A stretch of DNA of 64,000 nt from Paenibacillus mesophilus (GTDB taxonomy: Bacteria > Bacillota > Bacilli > Paenibacillales > NBRC-103111), in the NCBI RefSeq assembly GCF_005938385.1, contig NZ_VCRA01000021.1, positions 1 to 64,000 of the forward strand. Reading direction: 5' to 3'. Positions 24,622-33,020 of this stretch are shown here, piece after piece. A program made the translations under genes and the position numbers. The notes beneath the pieces are model-generated. The model did not search any database. It was given only the letters and a program-made list of their open reading frames with translations, and was not told the DNA's origin. The first letter of the stretch is position 1, and each line of letters begins with the position of its first letter.

Positions 24622-24753
24622 TTAGAACAATTGAATGATCGTCGCGACGAGAGCCATCAGAAAGAAAACTCCGAATGTGACGGCGAACCCCATAGCAACG
24701 TCCATGAAATCGTTTCTAGGCTCTTCGTTCGTATGCAATCTAGGATCAGTCAT
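24622..24753 (-). CDS. YqzM-like small membrane peptide
   Basis: A 43-aa peptide: a polar N-terminus (MTDPRLHTNEEPRNDF) and one hydrophobic helix (GFAVTFGVFFLMALVATIIQ). GGGAGG lies ten bases before the ATG. The pattern of an acidic head, then GFAV-(S/T)-FG and a single membrane helix resembles the Bacillus YqzM family of unknown function. It is convergent with the BtrH-like gene and divergent from trxA. Too short for many automatic callers. Confidence 0.7.
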   Translation of the reverse strand: MTDPRLHTNEEPRNDFMDVAMGFAVTFGVFFLMALVATIIQLF

Positions 24754-25019
24754 GCGTGTATTCCTCCCGTGCTAATCGTCCATTAGCAAAATTGGCTATG
24801 TTTAGTATACCGAATCGCCGATTGCATTGTAAAGGGAAATAAGTGTGACAAAACTGCAACAATTTGCGATTCCGTCGTCACTCATAGTATGCACAAAAAG
24901 CGGGCGGTATATGTTTTCAGTTATGAAAGTAACCCGACTTGTGGTATACTTTACATGTTGGACAAAAGGTATTAAAATATATAGGTACACACTTTTTGTA
25001 AGTATAAGGAGGAAATCCT

Positions 25020-25337
25020 GTGGCTATCGTAAACGTATCCGATCAATCGTTCAAGAGCGAAGTCGAGGGCAGCGGAACCGTTCTTGTCGACTTCTGGGCC
25101 CCGTGGTGCGGACCTTGCAAAATGATTGCGCCGGTTCTGGAAGATTTGGATAAAGAAGTGGGCGAGCAGCTCAAAATCGCCAAAGTGAACGTCGACGACA
25201 ATCCGGAGTCCGCTTCCCGTTTCGGCGTCATGAGCATTCCGACGCTGATCGTGTTCAAGGACGGCCAGCCGGTGGACAAAATCGTCGGCTTCCAGCCGAA
25301 GGATGCTTTGAAAAACGTAGTCGGCCGCCATCTGTAA
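25020..25337 (+). CDS. trxA: thioredoxin
   Basis: A 105-aa thioredoxin with the redox pair Cys30-Cys33 in WAPWCGPCK, the buried Asp24, and the cis-Pro loop MSIPTLIVFKDG. It is a general cytoplasmic disulfide reductase, recycled by thioredoxin reductase (not in the window). The GTG start has a very strong ribosome site, AAGGAGG, seven bases upstream. It is a monocistronic unit; a TATACT at 24945 may be its -10 element, with only a weak -35. Confidence 0.95.
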   Translation: MAIVNVSDQSFKSEVEGSGTVLVDFWAPWCGPCKMIAPVLEDLDKEVGEQLKIAKVNVDDNPESASRFGVMSIPTLIVFKDGQPVDKIVGFQPKDALKNVVGRHL

Positions 25338-25357
25338 GCCGGCGACCGTTACTTTGC

Positions 25358-25387
25358 CGAGCGGGATTGTGCAAACAGTCCCGCTCG
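25358..25387 (+). terminator. hairpin after trxA
   Basis: CGAGCGGGA pairs with TCCCGCTCG around a 12-nt loop. No T-run follows, so it may act as a weak terminator or an mRNA-stabilising 3' end. Confidence 0.45.
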
Positions 25388-25457
25388 TCGTATGATAACG
25401 ATAGGAACGACGCAGGTCCTGTTTTCGCGCGTTGCGGAACGGGATCTTTTTTTTGGT

Positions 25458-25514
25458 CCCCCAAAAGTGAAGCTGGCCTGCGAAGCATATTCCAAGTACT
25501 TTTGGGGGAGCCCC
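25458..25514 (+). repeat. dispersed hairpin repeat, copy 1
   Basis: A 57-bp unit starting CCCCCAAAAGTGAAG and ending ACTTTTGGGGGAGCCCC; the ends are inverted repeats of about 11 bp. The middle contains CGAAGCATATTCCAAG, similar to the copies near 34.2 and 54.8 kb. Confidence 0.85.
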
Positions 25515-25545
25515 CTGGTACAGAAAATCTTAGGGAATAGGAAAT

Positions 25546-25602
25546 GGGGTCCCTGAAAAGTACCAGGAATCAACATCGAAGCATCAGCTTCACTTTTTGG
25601 GG
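25546..25602 (-). repeat. dispersed hairpin repeat, copy 2 (inverted)
   Basis: The same 57-bp unit on the opposite strand, 31 bp from copy 1: read on the minus strand it begins CCCCAAAAAGTGAAGCT and ends TACTTTTCAGGGACCCC. The inverted pair immediately precedes the uvrC ribosome site, so it lies in the uvrC leader. Confidence 0.8.
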
Positions 25603-25619
25603 TACAGAGGAGGGAGAAC

Positions 25620-27521
25620 ATGTCCGAAGAGGGCATTGGGGGAGAACGCGACAAAATCGCCGAATCGATCCGGCGGAAGCTTGCTCTGCTTCCCGACAAG
25701 CCCGGCTGTTATTTGATGAAAAACCGGGACGGAACGATCATTTACGTCGGCAAAGCAAAAGTGTTGAAAAACCGGGTCCGTTCGTACTTCTCCGGCAGCC
25801 ACGACGGGAAGACGCAGCGGCTCGTTGCGGAAATATGCGACTTCGAGTATATCGTCACCGCGAGCAACATGGAGGCGCTCATTCTCGAATGCAATCTGAT
25901 CAAGCAATATTATCCTCGTTATAACGTACTATTGAAGGACGACAAATCGTTTCCGTATATTAAAATAACGCACGAAGCGCACCCCCGTCTCGAAGTCACG
26001 CGCAAAGTGCTCAAAGATAAAGCGAAATATTTCGGGCCGTATCCGAACGCCTTCGCGGCCGCGCAAACGAAAAAGCTGCTCGACCGGCTGTATCCGCTGC
26101 GCAAGTGCAAGACGCTGCCGGACCGCGTCTGCTTGTACTACCATCTCGGGCAATGCGTGGCGCCGTGCGAATTCGAAATACCGGCCGGGGAATACGAGCG
26201 GATGGTTCAGGAAATATCGCGGTTTTTGAACGGCGGTCATGAAGCGATCAAGGACGAGCTGTCCCGCAAAATGATTGCCGCCGCCGAGGAGCTCAATTTC
26301 GAGAGGGCGAAGGAGCTGCGCGATCAAATCGTCAGCATCGACGCGGTCATGGAGAAGCAGACCATTACGATGACGGATGCGGTCGACAGGGACGTATTCG
26401 GCTATGCGGTCGACAAAGGCTGGATGTGCGTTCAAATTCTGTATATGCGCCAAGGCAAAATGATCGAGCGCCACGTATCGCTATTCCCGTATTACGGGGA
26501 CGAATACGAAGATTTCATCACGTTCGTGACGCAATATTACAGCGATAACCCGGCTTTGCCAAAGGAAATATTTCTGCCGTCCGCGGAGCAATCCGATACC
26601 GATGCGTCCGCACCGGGCGGCGAACCGCCGGCGAAGGAGCGTCATTCGGACGACGAGGTGGCGGAATCGTTGGAAGCATGGCTGCGGGTCAAGGTGCATC
26701 AGCCGCAGCGGGGCCGCAAAAAGCAGCTTGTCGGCATGGCTTGCGACAACGCCAAGGTGACGCTGGAGGAGAAATTCCGCCTGATCGAGCGGGACGAAGA
26801 GCGTACGGTCAAAGCGGTGGAAAGCCTCGGAGAATGGCTCGGCACAGGAACGATCCGCCGCATCGAGGCGTTCGACAACTCGAACATTCAAGGCACCAAT
26901 CCGGTATCGGCGATGGTCGTTTTTGTGGACGGCAAGCCGGACCGTAAAGAATACCGCAAATACAAAGTCCGCACCGTACAAGGTCCGGACGATTACGAGA
27001 CGATGCGGGAAGTGATCCGCCGACGGTACGAACGCGTGCTGAAGGAGCAGCTGCCGATGCCGGACCTCGTCGTCGTGGACGGGGGCAAAGGGCAAATATC
27101 GGCGGCCGTGGACGTGCTGGAGAACGAGCTCGGCCTCTATATCCCGGTGTGCGGACTCGTCAAGGATGCCAAGCATAAAACCGCGCAGCTCATGACGGGC
27201 GATCCGCCGGAAATCGTTCCGCTTCCGCGCGACAGCCAGGAATTTTATTTGCTGCAGCGCATCCAGGAGGAGGTTCACCGGTTCGCGATCACGTTCCACC
27301 GGGAGACGCGGGCGAAATCGATGGTCGCCTCGCAGCTCGACTCGATTCCGGGAATCGGGGAGAAACGGCGCAAGCTGCTGCTCAAACATTTCGGCTCGCT
27401 GAAAAAAATAAAGGAAGCGGCGGTCGACGATTTCCGTCCGCTCGGCATCGGCGACAAGCTGGCCCGCGATATTTTGGCCGCTCTGCACGGTCCCGACGCT
27501 TCTACCGATGCGGCCGATTGA
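25620..27521 (+). CDS. uvrC: excinuclease ABC subunit C
   Basis: A 633-aa nuclease of nucleotide-excision repair that makes both incisions in the UvrB-DNA complex. Order: GIY-YIG domain (about 15-95; PGCYLMKNRDGTIIYVGKAK), cysteine-rich region, UVR motif (about 200-235), RNase H-like endonuclease domain (about 370-540; DLVVVDGGKGQI) and a C-terminal tandem HhH domain (SIPGIGEKRRKLLLKHFGS). Length is close to the family norm, with an insert near 320-350 (SDTDASAPGG). The ATG is preceded by GGAGGGAG, right after an inverted pair of hairpin repeats. It ends in a strong terminator shared with the next gene. Confidence 0.97.
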   Translation: MSEEGIGGERDKIAESIRRKLALLPDKPGCYLMKNRDGTIIYVGKAKVLKNRVRSYFSGSHDGKTQRLVAEICDFEYIVTASNMEALILECNLIKQYYPRYNVLLKDDKSFPYIKITHEAHPRLEVTRKVLKDKAKYFGPYPNAFAAAQTKKLLDRLYPLRKCKTLPDRVCLYYHLGQCVAPCEFEIPAGEYERMVQEISRFLNGGHEAIKDELSRKMIAAAEELNFERAKELRDQIVSIDAVMEKQTITMTDAVDRDVFGYAVDKGWMCVQILYMRQGKMIERHVSLFPYYGDEYEDFITFVTQYYSDNPALPKEIFLPSAEQSDTDASAPGGEPPAKERHSDDEVAESLEAWLRVKVHQPQRGRKKQLVGMACDNAKVTLEEKFRLIERDEERTVKAVESLGEWLGTGTIRRIEAFDNSNIQGTNPVSAMVVFVDGKPDRKEYRKYKVRTVQGPDDYETMREVIRRRYERVLKEQLPMPDLVVVDGGKGQISAAVDVLENELGLYIPVCGLVKDAKHKTAQLMTGDPPEIVPLPRDSQEFYLLQRIQEEVHRFAITFHRETRAKSMVASQLDSIPGIGEKRRKLLLKHFGSLKKIKEAAVDDFRPLGIGDKLARDILAALHGPDASTDAAD

Positions 27522-27533
27522 GCCGCAGCGCAC

Positions 27534-27578
27534 CAACAAGCCCGAAGACGGATTATGCCGCCTCCGGGCTTGTTGTTC
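27534..27578. terminator. bidirectional terminator between uvrC and the CPBP protease gene
   Basis: CAACAAGCCCG pairs with CGGGCTTGTTG around a loop that contains an inner short stem. It lies in the 64-bp gap between two convergent genes. Confidence 0.75.
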
Positions 27579-27585
27579 TGATCGT

Positions 27586-29190
27586 TCAAGTCAACGGAGT
27601 GCTCCGTCTCCCTACGAGGATCCGGTGCAGACGCCAAATGATCCAAGCGACGAGCGCCGGCATCGCGATATAGAACAGACCGAGTGCGACGTCTCCGGTT
27701 CCCCCCATGTTCATCAAGGAGAAGCTCATCAACAGGCTGTCCATCGTCGCATGGGCGAATAAGACGGTCGCAAAGCCGAACTTCAGGAACGCGTATCCGA
27801 ATACGATTCCGAGTATCGTCACTTCCACAAGCCGGGTGTATACGGGGTAGATCGGATATTGAGTATGGCTTAACGCCCAAATGATACTGGGCACGAGAAT
27901 GGCGAGAAAACGGAAATAAAGCAGCTTCTTGAATAAGGCGATTCCGAAAAATCGGTATACCGCTTCTTCGGATATGGCTGCGGTCCAAGCCATCAAAGGA
28001 AACAGCTCCGGTCTCAGCAGGTTGTACATCGAGCCGGAAGGATCGTTCACCGCCCACATGTCGAACCGCTGTTCGGCGATAAAAAACAGCAGCGACTGGA
28101 TGCCGAGAATAAGCAGGGCGAGCAAATACCCCCGTTTCATGCTGTCCAGCGTATCCCTTCCAAATCCCGCCTCCCGCCATCTGGGCCATACGTTCAGCCC
28201 CATCCCGCGCCATAGCGGTTCTCCCGCTGCGAGTGAAAAATATCCGATGATGCCGAGAACGGCCACGACTACGTTCATGACCATCACCATGACGACCGCC
28301 TCGTCGCTTGCCAGAAACGGATCGGCCGCCGGCCCGTCAAGCGTTTTGAAGGCGGGCAGCATGTTTACATTGTTGATCCAATACAGGACTAGGAATGTAA
28401 TTGTCAGCCAAATGCCTCTGACGAACGAGATTTGCTTGCGGTAAACGATCGCGAATACGATAGCGGCTATGCCCATTAGAGCCGAGAGGGTCATATTCCA
28501 TTGCGTCCAATACGACGCTGTTCGGTCCTGTCGTTTCACCCAGTCGTAATGGCTGTCCGGTACGCGCAGCTCCGTTCGGAATGCGGTTACTTGACCGTCC
28601 CGAATCTCCACGATTTCCCGCAGCTTGGCTTCCCCGAGCTTGTCGCTACGATGCTCGAAGGCGAATTGGTACGGAGAAGAAGTATTCGGATTGAACGCTT
28701 GGTAGTCATCCGGGGTCTTGCCCGCCTGACGCAAATACGATTCGGCTATTCTCCGTCCTTCCCGTACGGAAGGCGCCTCGCCTTTGCTTCTCGTCTGCCA
28801 GCCGATGACCGAGCCGTTCGTCATATTGACGTCCACCAAATAGTCGGCGTTCCGGTCGGTCGTAAGCTCGACCCGGTAGAAGTCGATGGGAACACGGCCG
28901 AGAAAGCGGGAGTTGTAGTCCGCAGTCAAGCGCTCCTTCTGTACATAACCGCTGAGCAGCTTGTTGGACTGATAAACGACGGACGCACGGTTCGTCTTGC
29001 CGCCGCCTGCCCGCTCCACATACGATTTTGCGGCGACTGCGGCGGCTTGCTTCGTAACGGTCGGGCGCGTTTCGGTGATGGCGTTTTTGTTTTCTTTACC
29101 CGTTAGGAGCGGCCACCAGTTCGTGACGGCAAATAGAAGGATACCGATTATAGCGAGAGTCCCGAGACGGGACGATTGCGGACGCGGCAT
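27586..29190 (-). CDS. CPBP-family intramembrane protease
   Basis: A 534-aa membrane protein. After an N-terminal TM anchor (about 10-30) comes a ~190-aa extracytoplasmic part with two PepSY-like stretches, then about eight TM helices. The CPBP (Abi) motif is present as ISEEAVYRFFGIALF, with SHTQYPIYP and FAHATMDSLL supplying the further conserved His/Asn-type positions. Family members are Rce1-like glutamic proteases, with roles in membrane-protein processing or bacteriocin immunity; the substrate here is unknown. AAGGGAGG precedes the ATG at 29190. It is divergent from the riboswitch-controlled ktr operon. Confidence 0.87.
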   Translation of the reverse strand: MPRPQSSRLGTLAIIGILLFAVTNWWPLLTGKENKNAITETRPTVTKQAAAVAAKSYVERAGGGKTNRASVVYQSNKLLSGYVQKERLTADYNSRFLGRVPIDFYRVELTTDRNADYLVDVNMTNGSVIGWQTRSKGEAPSVREGRRIAESYLRQAGKTPDDYQAFNPNTSSPYQFAFEHRSDKLGEAKLREIVEIRDGQVTAFRTELRVPDSHYDWVKRQDRTASYWTQWNMTLSALMGIAAIVFAIVYRKQISFVRGIWLTITFLVLYWINNVNMLPAFKTLDGPAADPFLASDEAVVMVMVMNVVVAVLGIIGYFSLAAGEPLWRGMGLNVWPRWREAGFGRDTLDSMKRGYLLALLILGIQSLLFFIAEQRFDMWAVNDPSGSMYNLLRPELFPLMAWTAAISEEAVYRFFGIALFKKLLYFRFLAILVPSIIWALSHTQYPIYPVYTRLVEVTILGIVFGYAFLKFGFATVLFAHATMDSLLMSFSLMNMGGTGDVALGLFYIAMPALVAWIIWRLHRILVGRRSTPLT

Positions 29191-29390
29191 GCAAGCCCTC
29201 CCTTTTTTTTCTAAACGTAACACACTTTTTTTTGAAATGCCACTTAGGAAGCCGCCTGATCTTTACCCGGTTTAGCACGCAACAGCTATTAAACGGAAGC
29301 AACGAAGGTAGGGACAATGAAAAGAGTGCGACAAGTGATCTAATTTGCCTCAAGTCGTGTTTTCAACTCGTTTTTCATGAAATAGCGGCT

Positions 29391-29419
29391 TTGTGATCTT
29401 GGCCCCACAGGATTATAAT
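29391..29419 (+). promoter_or_regulatory. sigma-A promoter of the ktr operon
   Basis: TTGTGA (29391-29396), a 17-bp spacer and a perfect TATAAT (29414-29419). The transcript would begin just ahead of the c-di-AMP riboswitch. The 200 bp between it and the CPBP gene start show nothing else. Confidence 0.75.
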
Positions 29420-29444
29420 CACTTCGTCAGCCAATAATAACCAT

Positions 29445-29645
29445 ACCGAGCCGAATTTCTTTATGAAAACGGGGGAACCATGTATGTTGGGATCTCTGCA
29501 AAGTATTGGGACTGCGCTTCGTAGCCGCGATACCGCTTTGCAGGACTCTCAAGGGGTGAATTTCGCCAGCCCGCTGCAGCGGGGGATGCGAATAGGGTGC
29601 CTAACAACCCGAATCCGTCAGCTAACCTCGTAGGCTCCAGTCAGG
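29445..29645 (+). ncRNA. c-di-AMP riboswitch (ydaO/yuaA class)
   Basis: The leader carries the conserved blocks of this class in order: GAGCCGAATT, ACGGGGGAACCA, AAGGGGTGAATTTCGCC, AGGGTGCC, and CCCGAATCCGTCAGCTAACC followed by TCGTAGGC. This riboswitch binds c-di-AMP and turns expression off, classically for potassium uptake and cell-wall genes. It precedes a KtrB-type potassium channel gene, its known target type. A terminator-like hairpin with seven T follows, which fits transcriptional control. It should repress the whole downstream operon when c-di-AMP is high. Confidence 0.9.
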
Positions 29646-29688
29646 AAACCACACCGTTTACGGCATTGGGGTTCCAGTGTCTTTTTTT
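29644..29688 (+). terminator. riboswitch-controlled terminator
   Basis: GGAAACC pairs imperfectly with GGGTTCC and the run CTTTTTTT follows, 55 nt before the ktrB start. Its position right after the aptamer fits an off-switch. Confidence 0.55.
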
Positions 29689-29742
29689 GTTGTCCAAAAA
29701 AGAAAACGGTGCTGCTGCATTTCCATAATGAGGTGAACGATT

Positions 29743-31083
29743 TTGAAAAGCAAATCCGTGTTCGAAAGACTCACGCCGCCGCAAATTCTTGTCATCGGCT
29801 TCGCCGTCATTATTGTGATCGGCGGCATTCTTCTCTCGATGCCGGTGTCGACATCGGACGGCATGGGGCTCCCGTTTATCGATGCGTTATTCACGGCGAC
29901 GTCCGCTACGTGCGTAACCGGCTTGGTCGTCGTCGATACCGGAACTTATTTCTCCGTGTTCGGGCAAGTGGTCATTATGGCGCTGATCCAAATAGGCGGT
30001 CTCGGCTTCATGACGATGTCCACGCTGATCGCGCTCGTTTTGCGCAAACGGATTTCGCTTCGCGAGCGACTCATTTTGCAGGAAGCGTTAAATCAAGGCT
30101 CGATGGAAGGCATCGTCCGGCTTATCCGCAAAGTGCTCGTCTATTCGTTGACGATCGAGCTGGTAGCCGCCATGCTGTTCGCGATTCGCTGGTCGTTCGA
30201 TTATCCGGTGGGCACGGCGGTCTACAAAGGACTGTTCCACGCGGTCTCGATGTTCAACAATGCCGGCTTCGATCTATCCGGAGAATTCCGCAGCCTGATG
30301 CCTTATGCGGACGATATCTTGATCAACGTCGTGGCGATGTCGCTTATCATATTGGGCGGGATCGGGTTTATCGTCATGGCCGACGTGATGGAATACAGGA
30401 CGAGGCGCAAGCTGTCTCTGCATACGAAGGTCGTACTGAGCATGACTTCGTTCCTGATCATTCTGGGAGCGATCGTCATCTTCCTGTTCGAATATACGAA
30501 CCCGCGTACGCTCGGCTCGCTGAACGGAACCGGCAAAGTGCTGGCGGCTTTCTTCCAATCGGTCACGCCGCGTACTGCCGGCGCGAATACGGTAGATATC
30601 GGGGGGCTTCGTCAAGCGACGCAATTTTTTATTATCATCCTCATGTTTATCGGAGCGTCCCCGGGTTCCACCGGCGGCGGGATCAAAACGACGACGTTCA
30701 CGACACTGATCGGCGCGATGGTGGCGATGATTCGCGGCAAGGAAGATATCGTCCTGTTTCATCACCGCCTGGCGAAGGACCGCATTTATAAAGCGATTAC
30801 GCTTACGCTGTTCGCCATCTTTCTCGTCATCGTAGTGGCGATGGTGCTGTCCACGACGGAGGATCACCAATTTCTGATGATTCTATTCGAAGTGACGTCC
30901 GCCTTCGGCACGGTCGGATTATCGATGGGGTTGACCCCGGATTTGACCGTGTTCGGCAAAATCATGATTATGCTGACGATGTTCGCCGGCCGTCTCGGAC
31001 CGATTACCCTGGCGTACGCCTTGCAGCCGAAACCGGAAAAAGAGCTGTATAGACATCCGGAAGGCAAAATTATTATCGGATAG
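29743..31083 (+). CDS. ktrB: potassium-uptake channel subunit KtrB (TrkH/KtrB family)
   Basis: A 446-aa membrane protein with four M1-P-M2 repeats. The pore-loop glycines are visible in TATSATCVTGLVV, FNNAGFDL, TPRTAGANTVDI and TSAFGTVGLSMG. It conducts potassium, coupled to sodium in studied members, and is gated by the cytoplasmic KtrA ring. The start is TTG at 29743, with AATGAGGTG upstream. It is the first gene of a riboswitch-controlled operon with ktrA (12 nt downstream) and an antiporter. Confidence 0.93.
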   Translation: MKSKSVFERLTPPQILVIGFAVIIVIGGILLSMPVSTSDGMGLPFIDALFTATSATCVTGLVVVDTGTYFSVFGQVVIMALIQIGGLGFMTMSTLIALVLRKRISLRERLILQEALNQGSMEGIVRLIRKVLVYSLTIELVAAMLFAIRWSFDYPVGTAVYKGLFHAVSMFNNAGFDLSGEFRSLMPYADDILINVVAMSLIILGGIGFIVMADVMEYRTRRKLSLHTKVVLSMTSFLIILGAIVIFLFEYTNPRTLGSLNGTGKVLAAFFQSVTPRTAGANTVDIGGLRQATQFFIIILMFIGASPGSTGGGIKTTTFTTLIGAMVAMIRGKEDIVLFHHRLAKDRIYKAITLTLFAIFLVIVVAMVLSTTEDHQFLMILFEVTSAFGTVGLSMGLTPDLTVFGKIMIMLTMFAGRLGPITLAYALQPKPEKELYRHPEGKIIIG

Positions 31084-31095
31084 GGGAAGCGTACT

Positions 31096-31761
31096 ATGAA
31101 AATGAAACAATTCGCCGTTATCGGCTTGGGCAGATTCGGCTCCAGTTTGGCCAAGGAGCTGGTCGGCCAAGGCTTGGAAGTGCTCGGGATCGACCGGGAT
31201 GAGGAAGCCGTCGACGAAATGGCGGATATCCTGACCCACGCGATCGTCGCCGACTCGACCGAAGAGGAAACGCTCCGGTCCATCGGCATACGGAATTTCG
31301 ACTGCGCGATCGTGGCCATCGGCGACGATATCCAGGCTAGTATTATGACGGCTATTTTGCTGAAAGATCTCGGTGTCAAAATGGTCGTGGCCAAAGCATT
31401 GACCGAGCTGCACGGCAAAGTGCTGGAGAGGCTCGGCGTGGACCGGGTCATCTATCCGGAGCGGGATATGGGGATCCGGGTCGCCCATCAGCTCGTGAAC
31501 CCGAATCTGCTCGATTATATCGAACTGTCCAAAGACTATACGATCGTAGAAATTTCCGTACCGGGGAAACTGAACGGGATTACGCTGAAGGAGCTCGATC
31601 CGCGGGCGAAATACGGCTGCAGCGTAGTGGCGATCAACAAGAAGAGCGGCGTTATTATCGCTCCCGCGGCTTCGGACGTTATCAATGAACGCGACGTCAT
31701 GGTCATCATCGGGACGAACAAACAGATCGAATCGTTCGAAGAGGAGCTTGTCGGCTCATAA
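31096..31761 (+). CDS. ktrA: potassium-uptake regulatory subunit KtrA (RCK protein)
   Basis: A 221-aa cytoplasmic RCK protein. The N-terminal Rossmann domain has GLGRFGSSLA and the acidic end of beta-2 in GIDRDEE, binding ATP/ADP or NAD(H). The C-terminal TrkA-C domain (about 135-218) contains VPGKLNGITLKELD; in relatives this domain binds c-di-AMP. It forms the octameric ring gating KtrB. The nucleotide second messenger may thus act twice here, on the RNA leader and on the protein. Confidence 0.94.
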   Translation: MKMKQFAVIGLGRFGSSLAKELVGQGLEVLGIDRDEEAVDEMADILTHAIVADSTEEETLRSIGIRNFDCAIVAIGDDIQASIMTAILLKDLGVKMVVAKALTELHGKVLERLGVDRVIYPERDMGIRVAHQLVNPNLLDYIELSKDYTIVEISVPGKLNGITLKELDPRAKYGCSVVAINKKSGVIIAPAASDVINERDVMVIIGTNKQIESFEEELVGS

Positions 31762-31790
31762 AAATCGGATAAAGAATGGAGGCGGCAGGC

Positions 31791-33020
31791 GTGGAAAATG
31801 CGACCGGAGTGGTCATTCATCACGTAATATTCCTGCTTGTCTTTATATTCGCATTGGGGATGGTATCGGGAAAGCTCGCTTCCGTACTGAAAGTTCCGGA
31901 CGTGGCGCTTTTTCTGGTGGCCGGCATCGCGGTCGGTCAAGGGCTTCACCTCGTAACGGAGACGAGCAGTTCCTTTACGAACCAGTTCATATTGACCGTC
32001 GGCTCGGCGTTGATCCTGTTCGACGGCGGTCGGAACATCCGCTTATCCGGACTCAGGAAAGTATGGGTCACATTGACGCTGCTAAGCGTGCCGGGCGTGC
32101 TGATTACGGCGTTTCTGACGGCGGCGGTGTCGCATTATGTACTCGGCCTGCCTTGGCTGTACGCCTTGCTGCTCGGGGCCGTTATCAGCTCGACGGATCC
32201 GGCGACGATCATTCCGGTGTTCCGCCAAGTGAAAATTCGCGAGAAGGTGCGGGAGACGGTGGAAAGCGAGTCCGCCTTCAACGATGCGACGGGGTCGATT
32301 TTGACGTTCTCGGTCGTAGCGGTTATTCTCGGCACGGAGAAGGTGACATTGGCGGGAGCGGTTATCGATTTCGTCAAATCGGCCGCCGGCGGCATATTGA
32401 TCGGTCTGGCCTTCGGGTTTCTAATGACGTATCTGGTGGCGCATTTGCGCGTAGGCTTTTTGCAGGATTATACGACGATCGCGATGGTCGTGACTGCACT
32501 AGGCGCTTATTTGCTCGGGGATCAGCTCGGGGTGAGCGGCTTTATGGCGACCTTTACGGCCGGTCTGATATGGGGCAACTCCGCGTCATTCGGCTTGAAG
32601 ATGGAGGACAAGCTCCATGAAATGGCTCATTTCTCCGACAATATTACCGTTATCATGCGGATGCTTATCTTCATTTTATTAGGCAGCCAGGTTAACTTTG
32701 GAGTCGTGTTCGAATATTTGCTGCCGAGCCTTGCCGTCATCGGCGTGTTCATGCTGATCGCCCGGCCCCTGACGGTTTACGCCTGTGCCCTGCCGGACCG
32801 CAAAGCGAAGTGGGAACGCAATGAGCTGCTGTTCATGTGCTGGGTGCGGGAAACGGGAGTGATCCCGGCCGCTTTGTCCGGAATGATCGCGGGAGCGGGG
32901 ATCGCCCATGCCGACGTTATCGCCGCAGTCACCTTTATGGCCATCCTGCTGACGATCGTCGTTCAAGCCAGCACGACGGCTTATGCGGCGAGGAAGCTGG
33001 GCTTGGAGGTTCATTCTTAA
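31791..33020 (+). CDS. CPA1/NhaP-type cation:proton antiporter
   Basis: A 409-aa antiporter with about 12 TM helices. The family motifs SSTDPATIIPVF and VESESAFNDATGS (acidic ion-binding positions) are intact. It exchanges Na+ or K+ for H+ across the membrane; the ion cannot be read from sequence. I prefer the GTG at 31791 as start, eight bases after ATGGAGG, over the in-frame ATG at 31776 that overlaps this ribosome site. As the third gene of the riboswitch-controlled operon it probably takes part in K+ and pH balance. Its end overlaps the convergent LysR gene by 4 nt. Confidence 0.88.
   Translation: MENATGVVIHHVIFLLVFIFALGMVSGKLASVLKVPDVALFLVAGIAVGQGLHLVTETSSSFTNQFILTVGSALILFDGGRNIRLSGLRKVWVTLTLLSVPGVLITAFLTAAVSHYVLGLPWLYALLLGAVISSTDPATIIPVFRQVKIREKVRETVESESAFNDATGSILTFSVVAVILGTEKVTLAGAVIDFVKSAAGGILIGLAFGFLMTYLVAHLRVGFLQDYTTIAMVVTALGAYLLGDQLGVSGFMATFTAGLIWGNSASFGLKMEDKLHEMAHFSDNITVIMRMLIFILLGSQVNFGVVFEYLLPSLAVIGVFMLIARPLTVYACALPDRKAKWERNELLFMCWVRETGVIPAALSGMIAGAGIAHADVIAAVTFMAILLTIVVQASTTAYAARKLGLEVHS

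Noticed and set aside
26481..27539. 352-codon minus-strand open frame opposite uvrC
   Set aside because: Antisense shadow of uvrC; no ribosome site or recognisable domain.
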